Positions 49,697 through 60,054 of a stretch of 64,000 bases of DNA are shown here, in pieces. Position 1 is the stretch's first letter. The number at the start of each line of letters is the position of its first letter. The stretch lies in NCBI GenBank assembly GCA_947474065.1, contig CANJHD010000002.1, forward strand, positions 1-64,000. The letters run 5' to 3'. The translations under genes were made by a program, and so were the position numbers. This DNA is from Planctomycetaceae bacterium. GTDB lineage: Bacteria; Planctomycetota; Phycisphaerae; Phycisphaerales; SM1A02. The notes under the pieces are model-generated. The model did no database searches, was not told where the DNA came from, and worked only from the letters and a program-made list of their open reading frames with translations.

Positions 49697-49737
49697 GGAG
49701 TCGACCGCTGCATACTAGCGAATTACTGCGGATCGAC

Positions 49738-50823
49738 TCATGTTTGCGCCTGCCAACCGTACTGCTCGTAACGGTGAGTGAATGTGCCGTCCGGGCGGAG
49801 GTCTAACACCCCATAGCCCTCGGGAATTCCCTCAACCGAGCCCTTCCACCACGAACCGCACACCGCACCGTCGCAGATGTAGGAGATGCCATCAATCATG
49901 CAGTGGTCAAGCAGGTGAACATGCCCGCTCAGGCAAACTTTGACATTTCCAGCTTGTTTGAAGAGATCGTGCAGCAGCGTGGCGTCGGTGTGCATCTCGC
50001 CGTTAGAGATGATGGTGTCGCTGCCGACATGTTCGCGGGAGCGCGGCGCGCCGTAGGTCAATGCCGTCAACGACAGAATGGGAATATGCGAGACCACAGC
50101 CACAGGCATGGATTTAGGCGTTGCAGCGAGCGTTTGCGTGAGCCACTCCAGCTGAGCATCGTCAAGATAGGCGGTGTAGCGATCGCCCTTGGGCTGCACG
50201 CTGTCGAGACAGATGAATCGCCACGGGCCGTGATCGAATGTGTAGTAGTTCCGTGATATTCCAAAGAGATCGCAGGCGAAGCGCTTGCCCCAGTCTGCCT
50301 CGGTGCCAGTTGATTCGCTCTTTTTACGATTCCACCCAAAGATGTCATGATTGCCGGTGACGTGGTGAACGGGCACGCTGCACTCGCGCTTGAGTGTTCC
50401 CTGGAATATTCCACGCAGTTGCTCTGCGCGGCCGCGCTTGGCCTCGAAGACATCCATGACCGCATCGCCCCCGGTGATGATGAGATCGGGCTTGTTGGTC
50501 TGCGCATGATTGAAGGCGCTCGCCATTCCGGCCTCGGCGCGGAGTTCGGGTTGGACATGGATATCCGTCAAATGCGCGAGGCGGATGGTGCCAGGCACAA
50601 TGACCGTTGGCGGCGCCGTGGGAGCAGGCACTGCGGACTGTTCAATTGGCACCGCACGCCCGGCGAACGCGGCGCGCATCGCGGACAGCGTGCCCGCGCC
50701 AATAATTGCGTTGCGGAGAAAGTTGCGGCGGCCAGCGGTGGCGGACACGGGGGCACCACTTGCAGACGTCCCGCATGTGGTCGCTGCGGCGGGTGAAACT
50801 CTGGTCGTTGAAGGCTGTTCCAT
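49738..50823 (-). CDS. Metallophosphoesterase with Tat signal
   Basis: RRNFLRNAIIGAG Tat motif; 'LAHLTDIHVQP', 'DLIITGGDAV', 'HHVTGNHDIFG', 'VCLSGHVHLLD'. Confidence 0.92.
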   Translation of the reverse strand: MEQPSTTRVSPAAATTCGTSASGAPVSATAGRRNFLRNAIIGAGTLSAMRAAFAGRAVPIEQSAVPAPTAPPTVIVPGTIRLAHLTDIHVQPELRAEAGMASAFNHAQTNKPDLIITGGDAVMDVFEAKRGRAEQLRGIFQGTLKRECSVPVHHVTGNHDIFGWNRKKSESTGTEADWGKRFACDLFGISRNYYTFDHGPWRFICLDSVQPKGDRYTAYLDDAQLEWLTQTLAATPKSMPVAVVSHIPILSLTALTYGAPRSREHVGSDTIISNGEMHTDATLLHDLFKQAGNVKVCLSGHVHLLDHCMIDGISYICDGAVCGSWWKGSVEGIPEGYGVLDLRPDGTFTHRYEQYGWQAQT

Positions 50824-50895
50824 GTCCTTCGTATACAGCGTTCCGGGTCCACGGTTGAGGGTTCGCACACAATTCCTCCTTCGTACACTTGGGGC

Positions 50896-51930
50896 GTGGA
50901 ACACCTGCGCACAACAACCGTTGATGAAATCCGCACGCTGACGACCCCACGGGACGGCGAAGTACGGATTGGGCAGCGGATCGGAATTGTTGGACCGGAT
51001 GGACAGATTCCGGTCGGAACGAAAGTTGTGCTGCTCGGCATCCCCGAAGACATCGGCATTCGGGCCAATCTAGGCCGGGGAGGCGCGCGGCGCATGTGGC
51101 GGGCATTCCTGCCGCGCTTCTTGAATATGCAGTCGAACGCGTTTTTGGATGGAGCCACTATTGCAGTCGCGGGTTGCGTTGAATTGCGTGACCTGAATAA
51201 GGCCGCCAAGGGCATCGACGCGACTATTGGCGGGCCGCGTTCACGTGCGGAATCCTTGCTCTTGCTACGCGAGATGGTGCGTGAGATTGATAATCGCGTG
51301 ACGTCCGTCGTTGAGAAATTTCATCGCGCCGGAGTCATTCCGATTGTGATTGGTGGCGGTCACAACAACGCCTACGGCATTCTTGCGGGATGCGCGCGCG
51401 CTGTAGGCGGTCCGGTCGGCTGCGTGAATGTTGATCTGCACGCTGATCTTCGGCCGTGCGAAGGCCGGCATTCAGGAAATGCATTTTCTTACGCGCGCGC
51501 TGCTGGGCACCTCAGCCAGTACGCAGTGCTCGGCATGAGTGAAGCATGGGCAACACAGTCGACTATCGCAGCGATTGAGCGCGATGAATGCGTGGCCGCA
51601 TTCACGTTTGAATCGATGTTGCGCGGCGGAGTGACTGCCGCACGCATGGCCGAGCTTGCCATGGCGCATGTCAGTGCAGGTCCGGCAACATTAGAACTCG
51701 ATCTTGATGCAGTGGCGCAAGCTCCAGCAAGCGCTGCGGCGGCGAGCGGGTTTAGCGGCGCAGAGTTCCGAACAATGGCTACACAACTCGCACGCGGCAT
51801 AAACTTACAGGCCACACACATTGCTGAAGGCGCGCCAGGTAACGGGGCGTGGCCAACAGAAATGCTTGGAAAATTCGTTGCAGAAGTGGTTCGCGATGTT
51901 GCTACGGCGATCACGTCACCGCGGGCGTAA
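50896..51930 (+). CDS. Arginase/agmatinase/formimidoylglutamase family hydrolase
   Basis: 'IPIVIGGGHNNAYGIL', 'VNVDLHADLRPCEGRHSGNAFSYA', 'LELDLDAVAQAPAS'; GTG start. Confidence 0.85.
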   Translation: MEHLRTTTVDEIRTLTTPRDGEVRIGQRIGIVGPDGQIPVGTKVVLLGIPEDIGIRANLGRGGARRMWRAFLPRFLNMQSNAFLDGATIAVAGCVELRDLNKAAKGIDATIGGPRSRAESLLLLREMVREIDNRVTSVVEKFHRAGVIPIVIGGGHNNAYGILAGCARAVGGPVGCVNVDLHADLRPCEGRHSGNAFSYARAAGHLSQYAVLGMSEAWATQSTIAAIERDECVAAFTFESMLRGGVTAARMAELAMAHVSAGPATLELDLDAVAQAPASAAAASGFSGAEFRTMATQLARGINLQATHIAEGAPGNGAWPTEMLGKFVAEVVRDVATAITSPRA

Positions 51931-53572
51931 AGACAAACTGTGCGCCGTTAAACAGACCGCGGTCACTTAGTTTGAGCGCCGGAATCACTAAGAGTGCCAT
52001 GAATCCAGCTGTCATGTACGGCGCGCGCAGTGACGAGCCAAGCGACTTCGCTGTTGCCGACAGTTGTGCATAAGCGGCACCAACTTCCTCTGCCGGGCGA
52101 TCACTCATCAGACCAGCGATCGGTAACGGAAGCGTCTGCGTGCCCGCGGCCGTTCCATCCGAAACAGCAAGCCCGCCACGCGCTGCGAATACTGCGTTCA
52201 CTGCATGAGCTACTGCTTCACGTGATGCACCAACCGCAACCACATTGTGGCAGTCATGCGCAACACTTGAAGCGATGGCGCCATGCGTGAGTGCAAATCC
52301 GCGGATGAATGCCATGGCTGGCGGTGCCGCTGAATAGCGATTGACCACCGCAAGCAAGAGTAGGTCTTTCGATGGATCCGGCTCAACTACGCCGTCCGTT
52401 GTGTGCATCGGTGCGTCAACACTTCCAGTCACTAACTGTCCATCCTCGGCTATGACCGCGTGCGCAGTAACGGCCACGCCGCTCGCTGTGCCACCATTGG
52501 GAGCCGGCACACGGAAATCGCTCGCGGCGAACACCCCGGTGCGGAACGCGTTCGGCGTGCGAGAGGCGCGCGGTGCAATACGCGACTGGCCGCGCTCGGC
52601 GACCACTTCGCCAGCAATCCACGTCTGAATTGGCTTGAAAGACTGCAAGTCTTCAACAAGCACCATATCAGCGCGATCGCCCTCGCGGAGCAGCCCGCAC
52701 GGTAATCCATAGTGGCGGACCGGATTCAGGGTAGCCGCCCGTAAGGCAACAAATGGGTCGATTCCCTTCGCCACTGCGCGCGCTAGCAGGCGGTCAATGT
52801 GCCCAACAAGCAAATCGTCTGGGTGAGCATCGTCAGTGCAGAACATGCACAGTTCGGGGTGCTCAGCGAGCATTGGCCACAGCGCCTCGAAATTCCGCGC
52901 CGCACTGCCATCACGAATGAGGATCTTTACGCCGAGTGCCGCCTTGTCGCGCGCCTCATCAATGGTGAAACATTCATGGTCCGTCTCAATGCCGCGTGCA
53001 AAGTACGCGCGCGCTTGCTCGCCGCGCAGACCAGGCGCGTGCCCATCGACGCGCTTACCACGAGCCTGCGCAGCTGCGATCTTTGACATGACCTGCGCAT
53101 CACCACCAATCGCTCCGGGCCAATTCATCATCTCGCTTAAATAATGAATATTCGGATCATCCAGTAGCCGAGCGCAGGCATCGTCATCAATGGTGGCGCC
53201 GGCTGTTTCAAAGGAAGTCGCTGGAACGCACGAAGGACAGCCGAACCAGCAAGTGAATGGTGATCCCGCAATGTCTTCAATCATGAAACGAATTCCCGGC
53301 TCGCCTAAGACATTGGCAATCTCATGTGGGTCACTGACCGATGCAACCGTTCCGTGCCGCATTGCCACCCGCGCAAACTCCCACGGCGGCAACATGCTGC
53401 TCTCTACATGAACATGTGCATCAACAAACCCAGGCACAAGGACACCAGGCTGCATAGGGGCAGTACTCGGAACGATCGAAGCAATTCGTCCAGAGCGAAT
53501 GGTGACTACGCACGGGCGGATCGTTCCGGATGAAACGTCCGCAACATGGTGATTCAGCGTGATATCTGGCAT
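51911..53572 (-). CDS. ade: Adenine deaminase
   Basis: 'VLVPGFVDAHVHVESSMLPPWEFARVAMRHGTVASVSDPHEIANVLG', 'VDGHAPGLRG', 'SVAHDCHNVVAVG'. Start corrected to ATG 53572. Confidence 0.94.
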   Translation of the reverse strand: MPDITLNHHVADVSSGTIRPCVVTIRSGRIASIVPSTAPMQPGVLVPGFVDAHVHVESSMLPPWEFARVAMRHGTVASVSDPHEIANVLGEPGIRFMIEDIAGSPFTCWFGCPSCVPATSFETAGATIDDDACARLLDDPNIHYLSEMMNWPGAIGGDAQVMSKIAAAQARGKRVDGHAPGLRGEQARAYFARGIETDHECFTIDEARDKAALGVKILIRDGSAARNFEALWPMLAEHPELCMFCTDDAHPDDLLVGHIDRLLARAVAKGIDPFVALRAATLNPVRHYGLPCGLLREGDRADMVLVEDLQSFKPIQTWIAGEVVAERGQSRIAPRASRTPNAFRTGVFAASDFRVPAPNGGTASGVAVTAHAVIAEDGQLVTGSVDAPMHTTDGVVEPDPSKDLLLLAVVNRYSAAPPAMAFIRGFALTHGAIASSVAHDCHNVVAVGASREAVAHAVNAVFAARGGLAVSDGTAAGTQTLPLPIAGLMSDRPAEEVGAAYAQLSATAKSLGSSLRAPYMTAGFMALLVIPALKLSDRGLFNGAQFVFTPAVT

Positions 53573-53642
53573 GCGATGCAGCGTAGCGCGGACGCAAACT
53601 TGCCGAAACTTCCGAGCAGGGAAGTGTTGACTGCGGCACACT

Positions 53643-54392
53643 ATGCAGATGAGCGCCCCCACCCTCCGGCTCGACGCCATGCAGTTCTTTGGCCGCCTCG
53701 CGAGCGACTACCACGCCATGTTTGGCATCACGCTGGCGGCGTTGCGTGGTCAGCGAATCCTCGATTGCCCGTCGGGGCCCTGCTCCTTCGTCGCCGAGGC
53801 GGTTGCTGCTGGGATTGACGCCGTTGGCGTCGATCCGCTCTACATCCACACGCAGGCGGAATTGCGTGATCGCTGCGAGTCCGACATTGCGGGAACGATC
53901 AAAGCAATGTCGGAGCACGGCGATCACTATTCATCACTCGACCTGATTACCTACGCCGACAGCAAGCGCACCGCGCTCTACGGATTTCTTGCGGACTACG
54001 AAGAAGGAAAATGCGCTGGACGTTATGTTGCAGCAAGCCTGCCGCTACTGCCATTTGCAGACAGATCATTCGATCAAACATTCAGCGCACACCTGCTAGT
54101 GACATATAGCACTCCGGAATCAGGAGGAATCTTGACAAATTCTCCTTTCACCGAAGTCTGGCACATGGCCGCGATCACAGAGATGCTGCGCGTCACGAAG
54201 CATGCATTGCACGTGTATCCGACTACCACGCGCACCTCTCCAGCGCTGCGGCATCCATATCTCGAACACATTGTTGCACGCCTGCAAGCGAGCGGCGAAT
54301 GGACGTGTCGATACCAGCCATCCACCTATCACCGCGGTGATGCAGCACAGAATTTGTTAAACGCTTCGTTAGTGATTGAGCGCGTTGCCTGA
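53643..54392 (+). CDS. SAM-dependent methyltransferase-like protein
   Basis: 'RILDCPSGPCSFVAEAVAAGIDAVGVDPLY', 'LLPFADRSFDQTFSAHLLVTY'. Confidence 0.7.
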   Translation: MQMSAPTLRLDAMQFFGRLASDYHAMFGITLAALRGQRILDCPSGPCSFVAEAVAAGIDAVGVDPLYIHTQAELRDRCESDIAGTIKAMSEHGDHYSSLDLITYADSKRTALYGFLADYEEGKCAGRYVAASLPLLPFADRSFDQTFSAHLLVTYSTPESGGILTNSPFTEVWHMAAITEMLRVTKHALHVYPTTTRTSPALRHPYLEHIVARLQASGEWTCRYQPSTYHRGDAAQNLLNASLVIERVA

Positions 54393-54425
54393 CGAGTTAC
54401 GACGGGAATTTCACTGCCAACAACA

Positions 54426-54890
54426 CTACAGTGACTCACTCCGCGCTGTCGATGGTCGACGTGCAATCCCAATCGCATAACCGATCGCAACTGCGGCGAT
54501 ACCTATCAGCGCGTCTGCCGTGAACATCACGGCCGCGCGCTCGAATGACCCGCTCTGCAGCGCAGAGGCCATGTCCCATGCGAATCCACTCACGGTGGTG
54601 AATCCGCCTAGAAATCCAGCGCCCCACAGATGCTCCCGCATACGGTTGCGATGCGGAACGCCGATCGGAACGCCACGCTCATCGTGATCGCAGAGACGCG
54701 CAAACAGTATGCCGATAGCACAGGCTCCAATGACATTCACCGCGATGCGCGATGTCCATCCAGGAAGCCCGATCGACGCGCATCCCCACTCGCATCCACC
54801 GCGCGCGGCGCTTCCAAAAGCACCTCCGACAAATGCGGCGAAGACAAATTTCCAAACAGATGGCGGTAGTTGCTGAGTGGCACGAGTCAT
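54426..54890 (-). CDS. crcB: CrcB/Fluc fluoride channel subunit
   Basis: 'FGSAARG', 'IAVNVIGACAIGILFA', 'GAGFLGGFTTVSGFAWDM'; start ATG 54890 overlapping the upstream crcB stop. Confidence 0.85.
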   Translation of the reverse strand: MTRATQQLPPSVWKFVFAAFVGGAFGSAARGGCEWGCASIGLPGWTSRIAVNVIGACAIGILFARLCDHDERGVPIGVPHRNRMREHLWGAGFLGGFTTVSGFAWDMASALQSGSFERAAVMFTADALIGIAAVAIGYAIGIARRPSTARSESL

Positions 54891-55276
54891 GTTGCCGCTC
54901 CGATCAATGCAGCCATCGCGGCACATCCGGCGAGCGCTAAGAATGGAGCGCCGCAGAGAGTTGCAAGCCAAAGCACACACGCGCTGCGACGCTCGCCGCG
55001 CAGCCAGAGCTGTACAACATCCATGGCGAATGCCGAGTAGGTGGTCCACCCAGCGAGCACGCCAGTAGCAGCGATCACCAACGTCGATCCGGCTCGTTCT
55101 TCAATTGACTGCGCACCGCCAGCAACCGCACCCATGACCAGCGCGCCGCAAAGATTGATCACTAGCACCGCCCACCACGGACTCGTTCCGCTCCGCATCA
55201 GGGCATCGCGAGCAATGATGCGTAGTCCGCATCCCAGGGCGCCGCAAGCGGAAACAATGAGTAGGTGCATCAACAT
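54887..55276 (-). CDS. crcB: CrcB/Fluc fluoride channel subunit
   Basis: 'ALGCGLRIIARD', 'VLVINLCGALVMGAV', 'ATGVLAGWTTYSAFAMDV'. Confidence 0.85.
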   Translation of the reverse strand: MLMHLLIVSACGALGCGLRIIARDALMRSGTSPWWAVLVINLCGALVMGAVAGGAQSIEERAGSTLVIAATGVLAGWTTYSAFAMDVVQLWLRGERRSACVLWLATLCGAPFLALAGCAAMAALIGAAT

Positions 55277-55280
55277 GTGT

Positions 55281-56777
55281 TCAACGCCTGTGATCAGAGC
55301 CGCGCGGAGTGGCGCCAGTCGCCGGGCGCGCTTCGGGAAATCCGTTCAGTTCTCGCAGTGATTTGGCACATTCGCATGTCTCGATCGTACGGCGCATGTC
55401 CGCAATGAACTGGTCGCGGAATGATGGAGTCGCCTCACTTGGCCACGCCAAGCGCACCCACTCCTCCCACTCAGCGCCGTGGCCGGTAGTCAGCAGTTCG
55501 AGCACACCCGCAGTGAGCGATCCGATCATTCCTGGGCATGGCAAGAAATCGCCCATCCCCGCACGACCATTACGCAAAGCCTCGAGCGCCGCCGCGGCTG
55601 GATCACGCACTGCCGCCGAGCCAATACCGGCGAGGTCATCAGTCGCCGCACCACGCGTCATGGCGGCGGCTTCCGCGAGACACTCGCGATACTGTTCGAG
55701 CGCTGCTGCTGCGTGCCTTGCGAGGGACTGTCGATTGGGCTCGCACCTCATGCGCTCGACGTTCGGCGTCCATGCGCGCCGCCCTGGATTCCATGTGCAC
55801 GCAATGAGTGGATCCCGCCCATATGCGCCGGGCGTGAGTCCATAACGAAATCCATGGCATACGCTCATGAAGATCCATCCGCCGTTGGCATCATCACGCT
55901 GAAACAGGCCCATGCCGATCTCGGTAATTGCGGGACCGCCGTGCTCGTCCGCGGCCTCTTGTGGAACAGTCACCATCATCCATGTGGTGCCGCCGCCGCT
56001 ACCAACGTTCACTTCGCCAACAATCACATCACCAACGCCATCACCAGTGATGTCGCCGCCAAATCCTGGCGATCCGATTGGAGGCATGCGCCGCTCTGCT
56101 GTTGGCGAAAATCCCTCCACTCCAAAGACGAACGGGCCGAGATATGCGGTGCATGTCGGGCGGCTTGCGTCGGTCCATACACGCAATCGGCGTTGGTCAG
56201 GCCATACATAGGAAGTGCGGTTATTCCAACCATTATTGGAGTCAGCATCGGACACTGGGGCGAGGTCTTCGAAGTTGCCGCGCCATGCACCAACGGCAGT
56301 ATTGGGCTGCAGATGAAACCATTCTTGTAATGGATCGACCTCGTACACCAGCGTCAATCCATTTGCAAATTCAGCGCGCCCTTCCGTCACCCAGCGCGGC
56401 ATGAGCGTGCGAGCCACGAACACATGCACGCTGTGCCACGCCATGAGCGGCAGCGCCAGTAGCAATGCGCTTGCAATACTGGTGCCGATCACCCACCTTC
56501 GTCTTCCACGCCGCAGTGCCTCGCGCTCTGTGAGGGTGACAGACCCACACTCCGAACATCGCGCGCCGACTGCACCGGTTGCGCCCGCAAACTGAGTTTC
56601 GGGAGCAAATACATGCCGACACTGCACGCACCGAAGCACTCCGTCCGGCTTCCATCGACGCCCGAACAGCACCCAAAGCACCACAGCAAACGGCGCCGCG
56701 ATCGCTGCGTACATCGCCCAACGCCACGGTCCGATGAGCAGGGGTTCCAATGGAGCCAATCGGGTGTAGATATTCAA
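55281..56777 (-). CDS. Membrane protein with zinc-ribbon-like cysteines and FG-GAP-like segment
   Basis: CVQC...CSEC pair, TM helices, 'DITGDGVGDVIVGEVNVG'. Confidence 0.6.
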   Translation of the reverse strand: MNIYTRLAPLEPLLIGPWRWAMYAAIAAPFAVVLWVLFGRRWKPDGVLRCVQCRHVFAPETQFAGATGAVGARCSECGSVTLTEREALRRGRRRWVIGTSIASALLLALPLMAWHSVHVFVARTLMPRWVTEGRAEFANGLTLVYEVDPLQEWFHLQPNTAVGAWRGNFEDLAPVSDADSNNGWNNRTSYVWPDQRRLRVWTDASRPTCTAYLGPFVFGVEGFSPTAERRMPPIGSPGFGGDITGDGVGDVIVGEVNVGSGGGTTWMMVTVPQEAADEHGGPAITEIGMGLFQRDDANGGWIFMSVCHGFRYGLTPGAYGRDPLIACTWNPGRRAWTPNVERMRCEPNRQSLARHAAAALEQYRECLAEAAAMTRGAATDDLAGIGSAAVRDPAAAALEALRNGRAGMGDFLPCPGMIGSLTAGVLELLTTGHGAEWEEWVRLAWPSEATPSFRDQFIADMRRTIETCECAKSLRELNGFPEARPATGATPRGSDHRR

Positions 56778-59257
56778 CGCATTGCTGTCCTACGTAGGCG
56801 GAGACTGTTGGTGACCACGGCGACGCTTGAAACACTCATGGCGACTGCCGCAACCATCGGTCCTGGATTCCAGTGCGTCAGCGGCCAAAGCACGCCTGCT
56901 GCCAGCGGAATACCGATGATGTTGTAGCCAAACGCCCACCATAGATTCTGCCGAACGGTGCGCATCGTGGCGCGCGCAATGGTGATCGATTCCGCTACGC
57001 GCAAGACGCCCGGACGCATGAGCACTACATCTGCGGCGTGCGCTGCGATGTCTGCACCGCCGCCGACCGCCATGCCAACATCCGCGCTCGCAAGTGCAGG
57101 CGCGTCATTCACGCCATCGCCCACCATAGCAACGCACTGCCCGCGCGCGCGCATGTCTGTGATGATCTTCGCCTTGCCGCCAGGGAGTATGCCCGCATGC
57201 ACGCGATCAATGCCAACCTCCTGCGCAATGCGTTCGGCAACACGCTGGTCGTCGCCGGACGCCATGGAGATCTCGATACCCATCGCGCGGATCGCCGCCA
57301 CCGCTTCGCGCGCATCGGGCAACACAGCATCTGCCATCGCGATCACGCCGATTGCTTCGCCATTAATTGAAACCACAACGGCGATGCGCGCAGCGGCGCG
57401 TTCCCGTGCAAGTATTTCGTCAACCTCTGCTGACACTGCGCGTTCGCACGCGAAGGCTGGCGTTCCAATACGCACGCGTTTACCGTCGACTGTTGCTGAA
57501 ACGCCGCCGCCAACTGTCGCTTGAAACTCAAATCCGGATGCAATGGCAATCTCGCGCTCCGCCGCCGCGCGCACGATCGCCTCTCCGAGCGGATGCTCAC
57601 TCGAACGCTCCGCCGCCGCGGCTACAGCTAACAGCGTGTTCTCGCTGGTACTGCCAAGCGCGTGGATCATGGTGACCACCGGCTTACCTGCCGTCACAGT
57701 TCCCGTCTTGTCGAGCACAACGGCGTTGACGCCCGCGAGCGCTTCGATCGCTGCTCCGCCCTTCATCAGAATTCCACGGCGCGCCGCAACTCCGGTGGCA
57801 ACCATGATGGCTGTTGGCGTTGCAAGCCCAAGCGCACACGGGCAGGCAATGATGAGTACAGCGATGGCGCTCGTAAATGCCATTTCCACAGCCGCCGCGA
57901 TCGGATCTTTTTCCGCCACGAACGCTCCGCGCCCGAGCACTATCCATGCAACAAACGTCAACACTGCCGCACCGAGCACAGCAAATGTGAACCACGCGCT
58001 CACGCGGTCCGCAAGTCGCGCCACTGGCGCGCGATCGGATTGCGCATCCTGCACCATCTTTACGATCTGCTGAAGAACTGTTTCGCCGCCAACTTTCGTC
58101 GCGCGCAAAACGATCGCTCCCACTGCATTGAGTGTGCCTGCAAACACCTCATCGCCTGCGCGCTTGGTCACGGGCACGCTTTCGCCAGTAAGCATCGATT
58201 GATCGAGTTCCGAAGCTCCTTCTTCGACTGTCCCATCCACTGGAACGCGGTCGCCCGGGCGCACCACTACGAGGTCACCAATGACTACTTCCGCCACCGG
58301 AACGTCAATTTCTGCCGCATTGCGCCGCACGCGCGCCATCGAAGGCTGCAACGCGGCTAGGCCACGCACAGCATCACGCGTGCGGATGGTGGCGCGCATC
58401 TCCAGCCAACGACCAAGGAGAACCAGCGTGACGATGACGCCGGCAGCCTCAAAGTACACCGGCGGCAGAGCGGACGCGCGCCCCATACGAGGGAGGAATT
58501 CCGACCCGAATACGAAGGCAGACCACCCATACGCAGCACCCACACCGAGTGCAACCAAAGAATCCATATTGGCGGTGCGCTGCAACATGCCCTTCCACGC
58601 GACGCGGAAGATGGCCGATCCACACCACACCACGATCGGCGTGGCCAACGCCAGTTGTATGACCAACGAAAGAAACTGCGAATTCGTGCTCTGATGCTGA
58701 TGTGCAAGCTTTGGCGCCACAGCAGCGCTTGGGTTGACCTGGGCATCCGCGCTCGTCGCATGCATCGCCTCTTGGGAAGCCCCTGCACCCCACAGGTGAT
58801 GCGAGCTCATGGCGATCCATATGAGTGGGATGCAAAGGATCGCTGCAACAATCAACTTCAACCGCACCGATCGCATTTCCTTGCGAGTCCATGCGTCCAA
58901 TTCTTCCACGCGACTCGGCGCATCTGGATTATGAATATGGGCGCCTGATCCGGCATGGTGCGCGCCGTGCGAATCATGAACCGTTCTTCCACTCGGATTC
59001 ACCCGCGCCTGATACCCAGCCGCTTCGACCGCTCTCGCCAACTTGCGTGGATCCGCCTTTGCGGAATCGATCTTGACTTGCGCGCGCCCCATCATGAAAT
59101 CAACCTGCGCATCAAGAACCCCGGGCTGCGCACGCAATACGCGCGTCACACTCGCCACGCAGCTCGCGCAGGTCATGCCATCAACTTTCAGTTCACACAC
59201 TTCGGTTCCAACAATAGGGGAACCTTCTGTGGAATCTGCCGGGCGCTCTTCAGTCAC
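56774..59257 (-). CDS. copA: Copper-translocating P1B-type ATPase
   Basis: HMA 'GMTCASCVASV', CPCALGLATP, DKTGT, 'MVGDGVNDAPAL'. Confidence 0.94.
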   Translation of the reverse strand: MTEERPADSTEGSPIVGTEVCELKVDGMTCASCVASVTRVLRAQPGVLDAQVDFMMGRAQVKIDSAKADPRKLARAVEAAGYQARVNPSGRTVHDSHGAHHAGSGAHIHNPDAPSRVEELDAWTRKEMRSVRLKLIVAAILCIPLIWIAMSSHHLWGAGASQEAMHATSADAQVNPSAAVAPKLAHQHQSTNSQFLSLVIQLALATPIVVWCGSAIFRVAWKGMLQRTANMDSLVALGVGAAYGWSAFVFGSEFLPRMGRASALPPVYFEAAGVIVTLVLLGRWLEMRATIRTRDAVRGLAALQPSMARVRRNAAEIDVPVAEVVIGDLVVVRPGDRVPVDGTVEEGASELDQSMLTGESVPVTKRAGDEVFAGTLNAVGAIVLRATKVGGETVLQQIVKMVQDAQSDRAPVARLADRVSAWFTFAVLGAAVLTFVAWIVLGRGAFVAEKDPIAAAVEMAFTSAIAVLIIACPCALGLATPTAIMVATGVAARRGILMKGGAAIEALAGVNAVVLDKTGTVTAGKPVVTMIHALGSTSENTLLAVAAAAERSSEHPLGEAIVRAAAEREIAIASGFEFQATVGGGVSATVDGKRVRIGTPAFACERAVSAEVDEILARERAAARIAVVVSINGEAIGVIAMADAVLPDAREAVAAIRAMGIEISMASGDDQRVAERIAQEVGIDRVHAGILPGGKAKIITDMRARGQCVAMVGDGVNDAPALASADVGMAVGGGADIAAHAADVVLMRPGVLRVAESITIARATMRTVRQNLWWAFGYNIIGIPLAAGVLWPLTHWNPGPMVAAVAMSVSSVAVVTNSLRLRRTAMR

Positions 59258-59365
59258 TTTTTTGATCCTTGTTCACTGGAGATCCGTTGTTGATCACGCG
59301 CTCGACGCCATGGCGCACTAGCACCCGCCGAATTGTACGGCTGCCAACATTGCTACCCTGCTCAC

Positions 59366-60037
59366 ATGGGCGTCCCCACATACTTTCGATCGCGACCGCA
59401 CCCGTGGCATGGGTTGCCCGTCGGGCCAGACGCACCCCACGTCGTCAACGCGTTCATTGAGATCACGCCGTTCGACGTGGTGAAGTACGAAATTGAGAAG
59501 TCATCGGGCTACCTACGCGTTGACCGACCGCAACGCTTCTCGAGCACACCGCCCACGCTCTATGGATTCGTACCACGCACGCTCTGCGGAGCCGAAGTAG
59601 CCAATCTCTTTGGTGCGCACGATCCACGCGCCGCGGGTCGCGTTCGTGCGATTAGCGCAACGGGACATCAATTTGAGGCTGACGGCGATGCACTCGATAT
59701 CTGCGTCTTCAGCGAACGCCCAGTGGACCGCAGTGAAATTATTGCCGAAGCAGTTGTCGTTGGCGGCCTCACCATGCTTGACGGCGGCACTGCTGATGAC
59801 AAGATCGTGGCCGTCCTGAAGGATGACGCAGTGTGGGGCAGCGCGCGTGCCATTGAAGATCTGCCTGCGGCGCTGGTCGAGCGACTAGTGCACTACTTCT
59901 CCACCTACAAGATGCGCCCTGGCCATCCATCGGCAGCCGAGGTGCTTGGAACATACGGCGTTGCCCATGCACACGCGGTCATTGCTGCATCCATCCGAGA
60001 CTATGACCGAGCCATTGCCGACGTCACCGTGCGGTAG
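59366..60037 (+). CDS. Inorganic pyrophosphatase family protein
   Basis: '[25 protein letters not shown]', '[11 protein letters not shown]', '[12 protein letters not shown]'. Confidence 0.87.
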   Translation: MGVPTYFRSRPHPWHGLPVGPDAPHVVNAFIEITPFDVVKYEIEKSSGYLRVDRPQRFSSTPPTLYGFVPRTLCGAEVANLFGAHDPRAAGRVRAISATGHQFEADGDALDICVFSERPVDRSEIIAEAVVVGGLTMLDGGTADDKIVAVLKDDAVWGSARAIEDLPAALVERLVHYFSTYKMRPGHPSAAEVLGTYGVAHAHAVIAASIRDYDRAIADVTVR

Positions 60038-60054
60038 TCACGCACACGCAGCAA

